From contig CAKSGG010000045.1 in assembly GCA_934454215.1 (NCBI GenBank), positions 1 through 22,314 on the forward strand: a DNA stretch of 22,314 nucleotides, written 5' to 3'. Within the stretch, counting starts at the first letter, position 1. Each line of letters starts with the position of its first letter. Under the pieces are notes generated by a model, which did not search any database, was not told the origin of the DNA, and saw nothing but the letters and a program-made list of their open reading frames with translations. Made by a program: the position numbers and the translations under genes. The DNA is from an uncultured Clostridia bacterium (GTDB lineage Bacteria > Bacillota > Clostridia > UBA1381). Below, in pieces: positions 7,105 to 14,852 of this stretch.

Positions 7105-8277
7105 TTAATGGTGGAACAGTCTTATCCCCGTAAACGACATAACCATTCCGTATTTATTGCACGTATCTATTACGTTATCGTCACGAATTGAGCCGCCCGG
7201 CTGCGCAATATATTTTACGCCGCTCTTGTGCGCTCTTTCGATATTATCTCCGAACGGGAAAAATGCGTCCGAGCCGAGAGTAACATCTGTATTTTTATCA
7301 AGCCATGCACGCTGTTCCTCTTTCGTGAACACAGGCGGCTTAACCTTGAATATTTTCTCCCACGCTCCGTCGGCAAGTACGTCCATATACTCGTCCGAAA
7401 TATATACGTCTATCGCATTATCTCTGTCGGCACGCTTAATTCCGTCGGCAAATTGCAGTGACAGCACCTGCGGAGCCTGTCTTAACCACCATATATCCGC
7501 CTTGTTTCCCGCAAGACGTGTACAATGGATTCTCGACTGCTGACCCGCTCCGATTCCGATTGCCTGACCGTCCTTGACATAGCATACACTGTTCGACTGC
7601 GTATATTTTAAGGTGATAAGCGAAATCATCATATCACGCTTTGCGTCGCCGCTCAATTCCTTGTTTTCCGTAACAATATCCGAAAGCAATTCTTCGTTTA
7701 TGTCAAGCTCGTTTCTGCCCTGCTCAAACGTTATTCCGAACACCTGCTTATGCTCTATCGGCTCGGGAACGTATTCGGGGTCGATTTTTATAATATTGTA
7801 ATTTCCTTTTTTCTTCGCCTTTAATATTTCAAGCGCCTCATCGGAATATGACGGAGCAATTACGCCGTCCGACACTTCTTTTTTGATAAGCAGTGCGGTC
7901 GCCTTGTCACATTCGTCGGATAAAGCTATAAAGTCGCCGAACGACGACATTCTGTCCGCACCTCTTGCACGCGCGTATGCGTTTGCAAGCGGCGTAAGCT
8001 CAACACCGTCCGTAAAATATATCTGTTTGAGTGTGTCCGACAAGGGAAGTCCGACAGCCGCTCCGGCAGGGGAAACGTGCTTGAACGACGTTGCCGCAGG
8101 AAGTCCTGTTGCTTTTTTCAATTCCCTTACAAGCTGCCAGCCGTTCAATGCGTCAAGCAGGTTGATATAGCCCGGCTTGCCCGACAATACCTCAAACGGA
8201 AGTTCTCCGTTTTCAATGAACACTCTTGACGGCTTTTGATTAGGGTTACAACCGTATTTTAATTGCAATTCTTTCAT
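7105..8277 (-). CDS. Stand-alone AICAR formyltransferase
   Basis: Transfers a formyl group from 10-formyl-tetrahydrofolate to AICAR to give FAICAR, the ninth step of purine synthesis. The 390-residue protein covers only the transformylase part of PurH: the catalytic motif SFKHVSPAGAAVG is at residues 64-76 (K66, H67), and TQSNSVCYVKDGQAIGIGAGQQSR and the C-terminal GSDAFFPFGDNI motif are also present. The N-terminal MGS-like IMP cyclohydrolase domain of normal bifunctional PurH is absent. That missing activity is supplied by the PurO-type gene directly upstream, whose last codons contain this gene's ribosome binding site (GGAGAG, gap 2 nt), so the two are translationally coupled. Finding it between sugar-acid genes, with uxaC 12 nt downstream, is unusual. 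Confidence 0.95.
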   Translation of the reverse strand: MKELQLKYGCNPNQKPSRVFIENGELPFEVLSGKPGYINLLDALNGWQLVRELKKATGLPAATSFKHVSPAGAAVGLPLSDTLKQIYFTDGVELTPLANAYARARGADRMSSFGDFIALSDECDKATALLIKKEVSDGVIAPSYSDEALEILKAKKKGNYNIIKIDPEYVPEPIEHKQVFGITFEQGRNELDINEELLSDIVTENKELSGDAKRDMMISLITLKYTQSNSVCYVKDGQAIGIGAGQQSRIHCTRLAGNKADIWWLRQAPQVLSLQFADGIKRADRDNAIDVYISDEYMDVLADGAWEKIFKVKPPVFTKEEQRAWLDKNTDVTLGSDAFFPFGDNIERAHKSGVKYIAQPGGSIRDDNVIDTCNKYGMVMSFTGIRLFHH

Positions 8278-8279
8278 GA

Positions 8280-8993
8280 TTACTCTCCATTCTTGTTGAT
8301 TATTCTGCTCTGTGTTTTTTTCGTTCTCAGGTCAATAAACCTTACAAACAGCGACACCTTGTTCTCCTCGTTAAGAGCGTCCCACAAACCGTTTGTAAAT
8401 TCGTCAATATCGTTCGGGATTTTTACAAGCTTAGGCTCGCCCTCAAACGACGGCAGCGGATTTCCGTCGCCCATGTACGTATGAATAAAATGCCCCTCGC
8501 CGTCAAGCGGACAATTATATGAAAATGTAAATCTTTCGCACGACTGCGGATTTCCGTTTGCACTTTTCAAAATTGACATGGCGTAATTATATCCGCCGTC
8601 AATCTTCATAATTCCCGAAATTCTCGGCGTGAAATTCGGTGCGTCGTCCTCAAATTCTCTTGTACGCAGACTTTGCTCAAACGTCATTTGCTGATTCATC
8701 AAATCATAAATCGTGTCCGTCTGGTCGCCGTTTGTGACGATTGTTTTATTCCCCAGAACTCTTACAGGTGCATAAATAATCAAATGCGGGTCGGAAAGCT
8801 TTGACGGGTCGAACGCCTGTGTGCGGATTCCGTCTCCGTCCTCAACAAAGATGCGGTTTCGGCTGTTTACGCTCCTGCCCATGATAAAATATGCCGTTAC
8901 GGCTGATTTTCCGTCTGCCGATTTTCCGATAACGATACCTCGTCCCGGATAGGCATTCGCCCTTAATTCCTCGTAAATATCAAGCTTTTTCAT
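8280..8993 (-). CDS. IMP cyclohydrolase, PurO-type
   Basis: Closes the ring of FAICAR to IMP, the last step of purine synthesis. The 237-residue protein matches the PurO (archaeal-type) cyclohydrolase family as found in clostridia: an N-terminal YPGRGIVIGKSADGKSAV segment (residues 15-32), then AYFIMGRSVNSRNRIF, and a C-terminal PLDGEGHFIHTYMGDGNPLPSFEGEP block. It is unrelated in fold to the MGS-like cyclohydrolase half of PurH. It starts 4 nt after the DUF4886 gene and overlaps the translation signals of the AICAR formyltransferase, so the two make a two-protein replacement of PurH. No signal peptide or membrane helix is present. Confidence 0.88.
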   Translation of the reverse strand: MKKLDIYEELRANAYPGRGIVIGKSADGKSAVTAYFIMGRSVNSRNRIFVEDGDGIRTQAFDPSKLSDPHLIIYAPVRVLGNKTIVTNGDQTDTIYDLMNQQMTFEQSLRTREFEDDAPNFTPRISGIMKIDGGYNYAMSILKSANGNPQSCERFTFSYNCPLDGEGHFIHTYMGDGNPLPSFEGEPKLVKIPNDIDEFTNGLWDALNEENKVSLFVRFIDLRTKKTQSRIINKNGE

Positions 8994-8997
8994 ATAA

Positions 8998-9723
8998 TCA
9001 TCCTTTCTTTATCTTTTCAACCGCTTTTTTTGCAAGAGCAATTTCCGTTTCGGTTATATGCTCGTCAAAATCATTAAAGCCGTTATCCTTTACACTGTTT
9101 CCCGTAAGCGTTCTGTACCAGTTCAAGCCCAGAGCATAACGCCCGAGTCCCAAGCTTGCATGAATCGAATCACGGTGAACATTTGCCGCACCGCTTGCCA
9201 TAAGCGTGTTCATGACCTCGCCCGACGGAATAATTCCGTCCGCCTTAATCGCCTTTGCCGCCTGTTCATACGCTTTTTTCACATGAGCAAACATATCGGC
9301 ATGGTCCTTAAAACCGCACTCTTTGCTATGCTCCTGCGTATATCCCCATGTCTGATGAAGATATAATTTCGACTTGGGAGAATACTTTTTTATATAATCC
9401 CTCATGAAGTCCAGATACGGCTGAAACGTTGCATAATCGGGACTGAGACTGCTTACCTGCTGAATCGTTATTACGTCCCAACCGCTCCACATCTCCGACA
9501 AAAGCGCCTCTTTTATAGAAACGCAAAAGCCTGTCGGCTCGCCGTTAAACTCCATTGAGTACGCACGGTTATCTTCAAGGGCATTAGCATAATGAACGCT
9601 CAGCGGACAGCCGCCTATATACAAATTCACAACCTTCATATCAACGCCGCCCGATTTTGCAATTCCGTGCAGATAGCGTGTCGCATCCTGTGAAAAGCTG
9701 TTTCCGATTGCCAAAACTTTCAT
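8998..9723 (-). CDS. DUF4886 SGNH-hydrolase-like protein
   Basis: A 241-residue protein starting with the SGNH block I signature MKVLAIGNSFSQDA (nucleophile probably S9) and ending with a D-x-x-H pair at D185-H188 in HRDSIHASLG, as in SGNH/GDSL esterases. This matches the DUF4886 family, often found near polysaccharide-use genes. Without a signal peptide it should act in the cytoplasm. It lies between the sugar-acid kinase (4 nt gap) and the cyclohydrolase gene (4 nt gap), with GGAG in the end of the kinase gene as ribosome binding site. A plausible inference is removal of acetyl or other acyl groups from imported uronate-containing sugars; the substrate is not known. Confidence 0.82.
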   Translation of the reverse strand: MKVLAIGNSFSQDATRYLHGIAKSGGVDMKVVNLYIGGCPLSVHYANALEDNRAYSMEFNGEPTGFCVSIKEALLSEMWSGWDVITIQQVSSLSPDYATFQPYLDFMRDYIKKYSPKSKLYLHQTWGYTQEHSKECGFKDHADMFAHVKKAYEQAAKAIKADGIIPSGEVMNTLMASGAANVHRDSIHASLGLGRYALGLNWYRTLTGNSVKDNGFNDFDEHITETEIALAKKAVEKIKKG

Positions 9724-9727
9724 ATTA

Positions 9728-10657
9728 TCACTCCGTATATTTATAAATTTTTATCATTCCCTTTGCCGTTGAGCCGTCAACCGTCTCATCATCGAGAATA
9801 ATAACCTCTTTATCCGAGTTTGCTTTTATAAGCAAGCCCTCCGCCTCTCTTATCTGCTTTTTGCCGCCGATTATGATTTTCTCAATATCGGATTCAATAA
9901 CCGACCGAACCTCACCGCAGAGAATAACGCCCATAAAAAAGCTGTATATCTGTTCCACCGTACATTTGAAAATATTTTTCAGTATACGAACCTTGAACAG
10001 TGCCTCGTTTATTCCGTGCTCCGAACAATATTCATAACCTTTCAAAAGATAGTCGCTGTCGGTCGGTACCGACAAATCAACTGCGTCCTTTAATATTGTA
10101 TTCTGCGATAAAGCGGCTGTCATCTCGCCCGTAAGCATAGTCGTAAAATGTATGATTTTTCCGTCAGAATTTGTTTCGATAAGCTTGGAATGTGACCCTG
10201 GCAGAATATACATACATCTGCCGTCCGAGCGGCTCATAATTCCCATAAGCTCCGTTTCCTCGCCCCTCATCATATCCGATTTCTTAAGGCTGTCTCCGCA
10301 GATTTTTACGCCCCGTATAAACACAAACGGAATACTGCTTATTTCGTCTATATGCACCTCACACATACTGTCGTGCAGTTCCTTTATTCCCGCAGGCGCT
10401 GCGATATGGTCAAGCGGATGCAGACCGTATTCCGAGGTAATCATACCCGACGCAAGAATTTTTTCTATATCGTTTTCGGTCAGCCCGTTATTTTTAAGCA
10501 GTACGGCAATATTCCCTCTTACCGCAGCTTTAAGCGCATTTTGGTCGTCTATTCCGTTTCTTGCGCCTACGTGCAGTTTAACCGTTTCAATTATTTTTTC
10601 TTCATCGGCAATACTGATTCTTGTATTTGTCGTACCGCCGTCAATTGTGATAAACAT
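9728..10657 (-). CDS. dgoK: 2-dehydro-3-deoxygalactonokinase family sugar-acid kinase
   Basis: Phosphorylates a 2-keto-3-deoxy sugar acid using ATP. The 309-residue protein has the DgoK family pattern: phosphate-binding IDGGTTNTR (residues 4-12), LASGMITSEYGL around 88-99, and GSHSKLIE in the middle. Family members act on 2-dehydro-3-deoxygalactonate; with uxaC in the same operon the in vivo substrate could equally be 2-dehydro-3-deoxygluconate. It starts one nucleotide after the aldolase stop, with GGAGAATAATATG as a combined stop, ribosome binding site and start, so aldolase and kinase are tightly coupled and probably act in sequence. The symbol follows the family; substrate preference is unproven. 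Confidence 0.86.
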   Translation of the reverse strand: MFITIDGGTTNTRISIADEEKIIETVKLHVGARNGIDDQNALKAAVRGNIAVLLKNNGLTENDIEKILASGMITSEYGLHPLDHIAAPAGIKELHDSMCEVHIDEISSIPFVFIRGVKICGDSLKKSDMMRGEETELMGIMSRSDGRCMYILPGSHSKLIETNSDGKIIHFTTMLTGEMTAALSQNTILKDAVDLSVPTDSDYLLKGYEYCSEHGINEALFKVRILKNIFKCTVEQIYSFFMGVILCGEVRSVIESDIEKIIIGGKKQIREAEGLLIKANSDKEVIILDDETVDGSTAKGMIKIYKYTE

Positions 10658-10658
10658 A

Positions 10659-11309
10659 TTATTCTCCTAACGCCGCCTTGTATTTCTTTGCCAGCTCGGT
10701 TATGCCGTTAAAATCATTTTCATCAAGCATTTTTTTGTTTACGATATTCGAGCCTATTCCGAATCCGCATACGCCCGCTTTTAAATATTCGCCCATGTTG
10801 TTTTCGTTTATTCCGCCGACCGCCATAAAGCGTATATGCGAAAGGGGCGCTTTTATCGCCTTTATATAGTTTGAACCGAGATTTGTTACGGGGAACAGCT
10901 TTACAAAATCCGCTCCCGCTCTGTGCGCCTGCTGAACCTCGCTCGGCGTAAGTGCGCCGGGCATTGAAACCATATCAAGCTCGCAGGTTTTCTTTATGAC
11001 GCCGTCGTATGTATCGGGCGAAATTATAAATTTTCCGCCGGCACGCTTTGTCAGTTCGACCTGTTCGGGAGTTATGACCGTACCTGCGCCGATATACATT
11101 CTGCCGTCAAAATGCTCCGCAAGCATTTTTATGTTTGCCGCCGTCTGCTCGTCCGACACTGCTCCGTTTGCGCTGTAGGTAATTTCGATAAGACGGATAC
11201 CTCCGTCATACATTGCCTCGGCAAGCGGAATAAGCTTTTCGCTTTCAACTCCCCTTACAATTACAATGATTTTTTCCTGTTCGATTTTTCTGCATATTTC
11301 GTCTTTCAT
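10659..11309 (-). CDS. KDPG/KHG-type aldolase (Eda/DgoA family)
   Basis: Class I aldolase that splits 2-keto-3-deoxy-6-phospho sugar acids to pyruvate and glyceraldehyde 3-phosphate. The 216-residue product is of usual length, with R20 in IVRG, general base E42 in IEITY, GAGTV (75-79), GALTPSE (118-124), the Schiff-base lysine K137 in FVKLFP and GGINENN (165-171). It belongs to a family that includes Eda (6-phosphogluconate type) and DgoA (6-phosphogalactonate type); the sequence alone does not decide between them, so no symbol is given. It lies 10 nt after the GHL6 gene and directly before the matching kinase, consistent with channelling of one sugar acid through phosphorylation and cleavage. 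Confidence 0.93.
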   Translation of the reverse strand: MKDEICRKIEQEKIIVIVRGVESEKLIPLAEAMYDGGIRLIEITYSANGAVSDEQTAANIKMLAEHFDGRMYIGAGTVITPEQVELTKRAGGKFIISPDTYDGVIKKTCELDMVSMPGALTPSEVQQAHRAGADFVKLFPVTNLGSNYIKAIKAPLSHIRFMAVGGINENNMGEYLKAGVCGFGIGSNIVNKKMLDENDFNGITELAKKYKAALGE

Positions 11310-11318
11310 AAAATCCTC

Positions 11319-13286
11319 TTATTTTTCAATCACTATCATCTGATGATTTTCTATCTTGTTTACATTAAATTTCACATACCCGTTATCGTATGTAAAATCA
11401 ATATCCTCTTTCTGCGGTGCAAGATAAACCCTTGACGGCATTTTATCCGCTTTTACCGTAACCTCTGTATTATAAAGCGGAATAATATCCTCTATTATTT
11501 CAACGTTTTGACCTCTCTTGACGGGCGACGCATACAGCAGATGAACTATGTTTCTGCCGTTTTGTTCCGTCATTGTCACAACGCCCTGTGCCGGAAGATT
11601 TGTTTTTACCGATTTATCCGTCAGCAGCTCGTCCAGTACATGGCATACAATTTCTTTATCGGTTATCATGCCGTACTCGGAGTAATTTTCAAATATGTTC
11701 CAGCCGATATAAATTCCGTCTTTTCCTCCCACAATCGCAGGTGCAAAATCCTCTTTGTTGTTCGGCGTATGCTGATGCGAACAGAAATGCGCAGCCGTTC
11801 TGTTAAAATACGGGTTCTCGGCATTTGCATAAACCTTACCGCTCACGCTGTTCACCTTATACCCCTGCGAGCGCATAACAAACGCCGAATTTTTCAGGCT
11901 TTTCAGCTCAAACAGCGGACGGCAGTAATTCGGCTTATATTCGCTTTCACCGCCGAACTCACAGCCGAAATCAAACATAAATTTACTGTTCTCATCGGTT
12001 GCGGATTTGCCTGTCGCAAGAATTTTTCCGCCCTGTTCGGTGAATTTTTTAAGCTTGTCCGTAAGGAACTTATCAAGCACAATATTATCCGTAAGAATTA
12101 TAAGCTTATATTTGCCGAAATCCTCCTGCGCATCTATGTAATTGAAAAGATAATTTCCCTCAAGCAGTATTCTTGCACAGCCCGAATCATGCACGCTCGT
12201 CCCCGGCTGTGAAAATTCCTTTGTTTCGTAATGGTTGTTCATTGCCTCCGTTCCGAAAACGCCAATGTCGGCAATATTTACAGCACCGTCAAGATACGGT
12301 TCTTTTTCTTCAAGCTCCTTATACGCCTCGCCTATAAGCTCATATGTTGCAGGCTCCATAAAGCCGTCTGGGTGGAGCTGGTCTCCGATTGAGCATTTAG
12401 CGCCGTTTGCCGCCGATAATGCAACCTCGTATCTTAATGCGTTCGGGTGTTTAAAGCCGCCGAACTCGCCCCATGTTCCGTGGAATTTACCCGTCATTCC
12501 CAAAAAGTCCATGCCGAGCGTTCTTGCATATGCCGCCGATACGGGGAAGTGGTCATAACCCCAGCCGCCCGTAGGCAGGCTTTCAAGCTCCAGATGCGTA
12601 TTCATATGCGCTAAATCACGTCTGCCCTTGCGGATATGTCCGCCGTTATGAAAAACGGGAAGTCCGGGCTTAACGCTGTCTATCGTCTCACGAACTCTTT
12701 TTGTGTAATTGGCGTAAACTCTTTCAGCCAAATCCATAACGTCAGCCTCATTTGACGGGTCTTTTCCCTCAGCAATAAGCTGATTTCTGCACGTCTGGCA
12801 ATAGCACGGCTGTACACATACAATATCAAGAAAAATTCCGTCAGCGTCATAATTTTCGCAGACTTCTTTTATCTGTGCAAGAAGATAATCGAGATACGGC
12901 GTATTAAGACAAAGCTTGTGATAGCCCGCAGCTGTGAAATCGGGCGCACCGGCTATAGTTTCATCACTGTTTCTTACCGCGTGATTATGGTGATTTACCG
13001 CATACTTTTCATCAAAGCCGGCTGACAGATATACGGGTGTCTTTACGCCTGTTTCGTGCGCCGCCTCAATCTGAGCGCCCAATAAATCAAAGTCAAGATT
13101 GGGGTGCATTTCGTTTGCCTTTGACGGGTGATACGCCCAGCCGTGATGGCATTTTGAAAATACCGTAATCGAATCCACGTGTCCTGCTTTAAGAGCATCT
13201 TGGAATTGTTTTTTATCAAAGTTTTTACCTATTCCCTCTACCTTTTCACTCGTGTGAAAGTCGAGATGTACCTGTCTGAATTTCAT
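11319..13286 (-). CDS. GHL6-type putative glycoside hydrolase
   Basis: A 655-residue protein with the layout of GHL6 hypothetical glycosidases: an N-terminal TIM-barrel-like part with HVDSITVFSKCHHGWAYHPSK (36-56) and DADGIFLDIV (147-156), then a beta-galactosidase trimerisation-like (GH42M) domain after about residue 335, and a beta-rich C-terminal part. Candidate catalytic acids are D154 and E233/E235, which is a guess from barrel position. A cluster C157-x3-C161-x-C163-x2-C166 right after the D154 strand could bind a metal or form part of the active site. There is no signal peptide, so it should act on imported oligosaccharides. Some related proteins are alpha-L-fucosidases (GH151-like), but specificity cannot be read here. 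AGGAGG precedes the ATG, 43 nt after the DUF1189 gene. The co-operonic uronate genes suggest a uronic-acid-containing or pectic substrate. Confidence 0.75.
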   Translation of the reverse strand: MKFRQVHLDFHTSEKVEGIGKNFDKKQFQDALKAGHVDSITVFSKCHHGWAYHPSKANEMHPNLDFDLLGAQIEAAHETGVKTPVYLSAGFDEKYAVNHHNHAVRNSDETIAGAPDFTAAGYHKLCLNTPYLDYLLAQIKEVCENYDADGIFLDIVCVQPCYCQTCRNQLIAEGKDPSNEADVMDLAERVYANYTKRVRETIDSVKPGLPVFHNGGHIRKGRRDLAHMNTHLELESLPTGGWGYDHFPVSAAYARTLGMDFLGMTGKFHGTWGEFGGFKHPNALRYEVALSAANGAKCSIGDQLHPDGFMEPATYELIGEAYKELEEKEPYLDGAVNIADIGVFGTEAMNNHYETKEFSQPGTSVHDSGCARILLEGNYLFNYIDAQEDFGKYKLIILTDNIVLDKFLTDKLKKFTEQGGKILATGKSATDENSKFMFDFGCEFGGESEYKPNYCRPLFELKSLKNSAFVMRSQGYKVNSVSGKVYANAENPYFNRTAAHFCSHQHTPNNKEDFAPAIVGGKDGIYIGWNIFENYSEYGMITDKEIVCHVLDELLTDKSVKTNLPAQGVVTMTEQNGRNIVHLLYASPVKRGQNVEIIEDIIPLYNTEVTVKADKMPSRVYLAPQKEDIDFTYDNGYVKFNVNKIENHQMIVIEK

Positions 13287-13326
13287 ATTTTTTCCTCCAC
13301 ATATTTATTTTAATGCAATTGTTTCA

Positions 13327-13360
13327 CCGTCAGCCGTATAAACCGCCGTCAGCCGTATAA
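13327..13360. repeat. tandem duplication at the end of the DUF1189 gene
   Basis: CCGTCAGCCGTATAA occurs at 13327-13341 and again at 13346-13360, a 19-nt period. The second copy shifts the reading frame and provides the present stop codon of the DUF1189 gene. Confidence 0.92.
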
Positions 13361-14091
13361 GCCGAATTTACTAATCCTTTTATCAGCATTATAATTGAAA
13401 TAAACATTCCCGCCATAGGCGGTATGTTCACAAACATCGAAAGTATAACCGTAAGCACTATCGGCAGAGAACGCGAATACAGCGCAAGCTTATATACCTT
13501 GCCGAACGGTATTTTCATACCATTATCGCCCATGAACGACAGCGCAAGCTGTCCTATTGCCGCTATAATCAGCGCACCCAGCAAAAATACGGGTATTGAA
13601 AACAGCCACATAATCACCGCCGTAATGCGAATAAAATTCTTGGCAATTCCTTTATATTCATACATTGATTCCTTTGTCAGCGTAATATCCTCGCCGTCCG
13701 TCAGCTTTGAATATAATATATCCTCAACAACCGAGCCCTGCTTTACAAGCATACTGTCGCCGTCAAAAATTACTCCTCCGTACGCATCGCCGAAATCGTC
13801 CTTTGAAAACTGCCTTGACGTATCAATTACTATTTTTGTTCCGGCAAGCTCCAAATCAAAATTATCATCGGCTTTAAGTATCTGATTTTCAAACGTAAAT
13901 TCGGGGATATTGCTTTCATAATATTCGGCAAGAATTCTTGTCAGTGTTTTTGTTGCCGATATAAGCGAAACGGAAGAAATAAGCATTATAATTATAACAT
14001 ACAAAATCACCCGTCCGACAGAGTTGTTCAAAAGCTCTCTGTATCTTTTGGGGTGAACCAATGCGATTGCGAAGTCATTTAATATTTTCAT
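13330..14091 (-). CDS. DUF1189 family membrane protein
   Basis: A 253-residue protein with one hydrophobic helix near the N-terminus (about residues 25-47), an extracytoplasmic segment of about 100 residues, and three to four helices in the C-terminal half (about 152-186 and 200-245). The order and the FAIALVHPKRYRELL start are typical of DUF1189 proteins, which are of unknown function. It is the first gene of the uronate/purine operon, with a strong promoter at 14168-14140 and AAGGA upstream of the ATG. Its C-terminus is altered by a 19-bp tandem duplication: the present end reads AYTADGGLYG, whereas deleting one repeat would give AYTADGETIALK and a stop 18 nt further on. It may be a membrane partner of transport or of a sensing system; that is inference from position only. 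Confidence 0.82.
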   Translation of the reverse strand: MKILNDFAIALVHPKRYRELLNNSVGRVILYVIIIMLISSVSLISATKTLTRILAEYYESNIPEFTFENQILKADDNFDLELAGTKIVIDTSRQFSKDDFGDAYGGVIFDGDSMLVKQGSVVEDILYSKLTDGEDITLTKESMYEYKGIAKNFIRITAVIMWLFSIPVFLLGALIIAAIGQLALSFMGDNGMKIPFGKVYKLALYSRSLPIVLTVILSMFVNIPPMAGMFISIIMLIKGLVNSAYTADGGLYG

Positions 14092-14113
14092 ATACCGAAT
14101 ATTCCTTTCAGGA

Positions 14114-14141
14114 TTGACAAAAAATCTATCATCTGTATAAT
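14114..14141 (+). promoter_or_regulatory. orphan plus-strand sigma-A promoter
   Basis: TTGACA (14114-14119), 16 nt, TATAAT (14136-14141): perfect hexamers on the plus strand. It would start RNA near 14148, but no plus-strand gene follows. The next signal is the hairpin 14198-14226 with a T-run (14227-14231), so an RNA of about 85 nt would be made. Its -10 overlaps the -10 of the divergent operon promoter. Confidence 0.7.
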
Positions 14142-14168
14142 TTTATCATATATAAATTGCATTGTCAA
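14140..14168 (-). promoter_or_regulatory. sigma-A promoter of the uronate/purine operon
   Basis: Minus strand TTGACA (14168-14163), 17-nt spacer, TAAAAT (14145-14140). Start near 14133, giving a leader of about 40 nt before the DUF1189 ATG. No other strong promoter is seen inside the operon's short gaps. Confidence 0.82.
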
Positions 14169-14192
14169 TATGCTTTTGCGATTTTAAAAACA

Positions 14193-14226
14193 TAAAAACC
14201 GCCGCCGTCAAAATAACGGCAGCGGT
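14193..14226 (-). terminator. terminator of the pta-ackA operon
   Basis: An 11-bp stem (14226-14216 with 14208-14198) and a 7-nt loop are followed on the minus strand by TTTTT. The one C-A mismatch of the plus-strand reading (14203/14221) is a G-U pair in minus-strand RNA, showing that the minus strand is the selected one. A T-run on the plus side could also stop RNA from the orphan promoter. Confidence 0.9.
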
Positions 14227-14230
14227 ATTT

Positions 14231-14848
14231 TTATCGCTGATATTCAAAAGCCACACTGAAATGCTCATTCATATACGGTATGTCGTTCTGAACGCTGCTG
14301 CCCGTCGGAAAAGCCAAATCATAATAGCCTATAACCGCACGAAATCTCGTATCGGGTTCAAACCTTGCATAATGGTGCATTCCGTCTGCGTCCCATGAAA
14401 TATTTACGGCAGCCGTATAATATACTTTTTCATAATCATTGTAATCGGTAATTAATTTATACCCCGTCATAGTTCCGCCGATACTCTTTATGTATCTTAT
14501 ATGACTGTATACATAATTCTCCAGAAAATCGCTGTTCAAACGGCGGTCGCCGCCATTGTCGATAACTCCCAAAGTCAGTGTTTCGGCACGGCCGCTGCCG
14601 CCGAAGCAGGAATAACCATTAAAACCGTTCAGGTAATCGTCATTCTTTGCTGTAAGCGTTGTAAAAACATCTGCATCGGCATATACTATAGCGCCCGGAA
14701 GAAAAATAGCGGACGGGTGCATTGCATCTTCAGCCAATCTGTCACCCGCTGTATTATAGTAATTATATCTGCCCGCCGCCGATACGGGAGCGCATAGCTG
14801 CACCGCAAAAATCAATGCGGCACAGACAGCATATATCAACCTTTTCAT
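14231..14848 (-). CDS. secreted protein of unknown function
   Basis: A 205-residue protein with a clear Sec signal peptide (MKRLIY, a hydrophobic stretch to about residue 20, and cleavage after the VSA/SAA motif near residue 24-25). The mature part, about 180 residues, is Tyr/Asp/Gly-rich with likely beta structure and an SCFGGSGR loop; I do not recognise a family. Start ATG 14848 is chosen because it opens the signal peptide and GAGGG, lying in the last codons of ackA, is 8 nt upstream; the gap to the ackA stop is 4 nt. It is therefore translationally coupled to ackA and shares the pta promoter, an unexpected partner for acetate metabolism. It ends at the operon terminator. Confidence 0.78.
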   Translation of the reverse strand: MKRLIYAVCAALIFAVQLCAPVSAAGRYNYYNTAGDRLAEDAMHPSAIFLPGAIVYADADVFTTLTAKNDDYLNGFNGYSCFGGSGRAETLTLGVIDNGGDRRLNSDFLENYVYSHIRYIKSIGGTMTGYKLITDYNDYEKVYYTAAVNISWDADGMHHYARFEPDTRFRAVIGYYDLAFPTGSSVQNDIPYMNEHFSVAFEYQR

Positions 14849-14852
14849 CTTA

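Noticed and set aside
11508..12212. Plus-strand open frame of 234 codons across the GHL6 gene
   Set aside because: It is antisense to a gene with clear family motifs, ribosome binding site and operon position; the composition is not protein-like.
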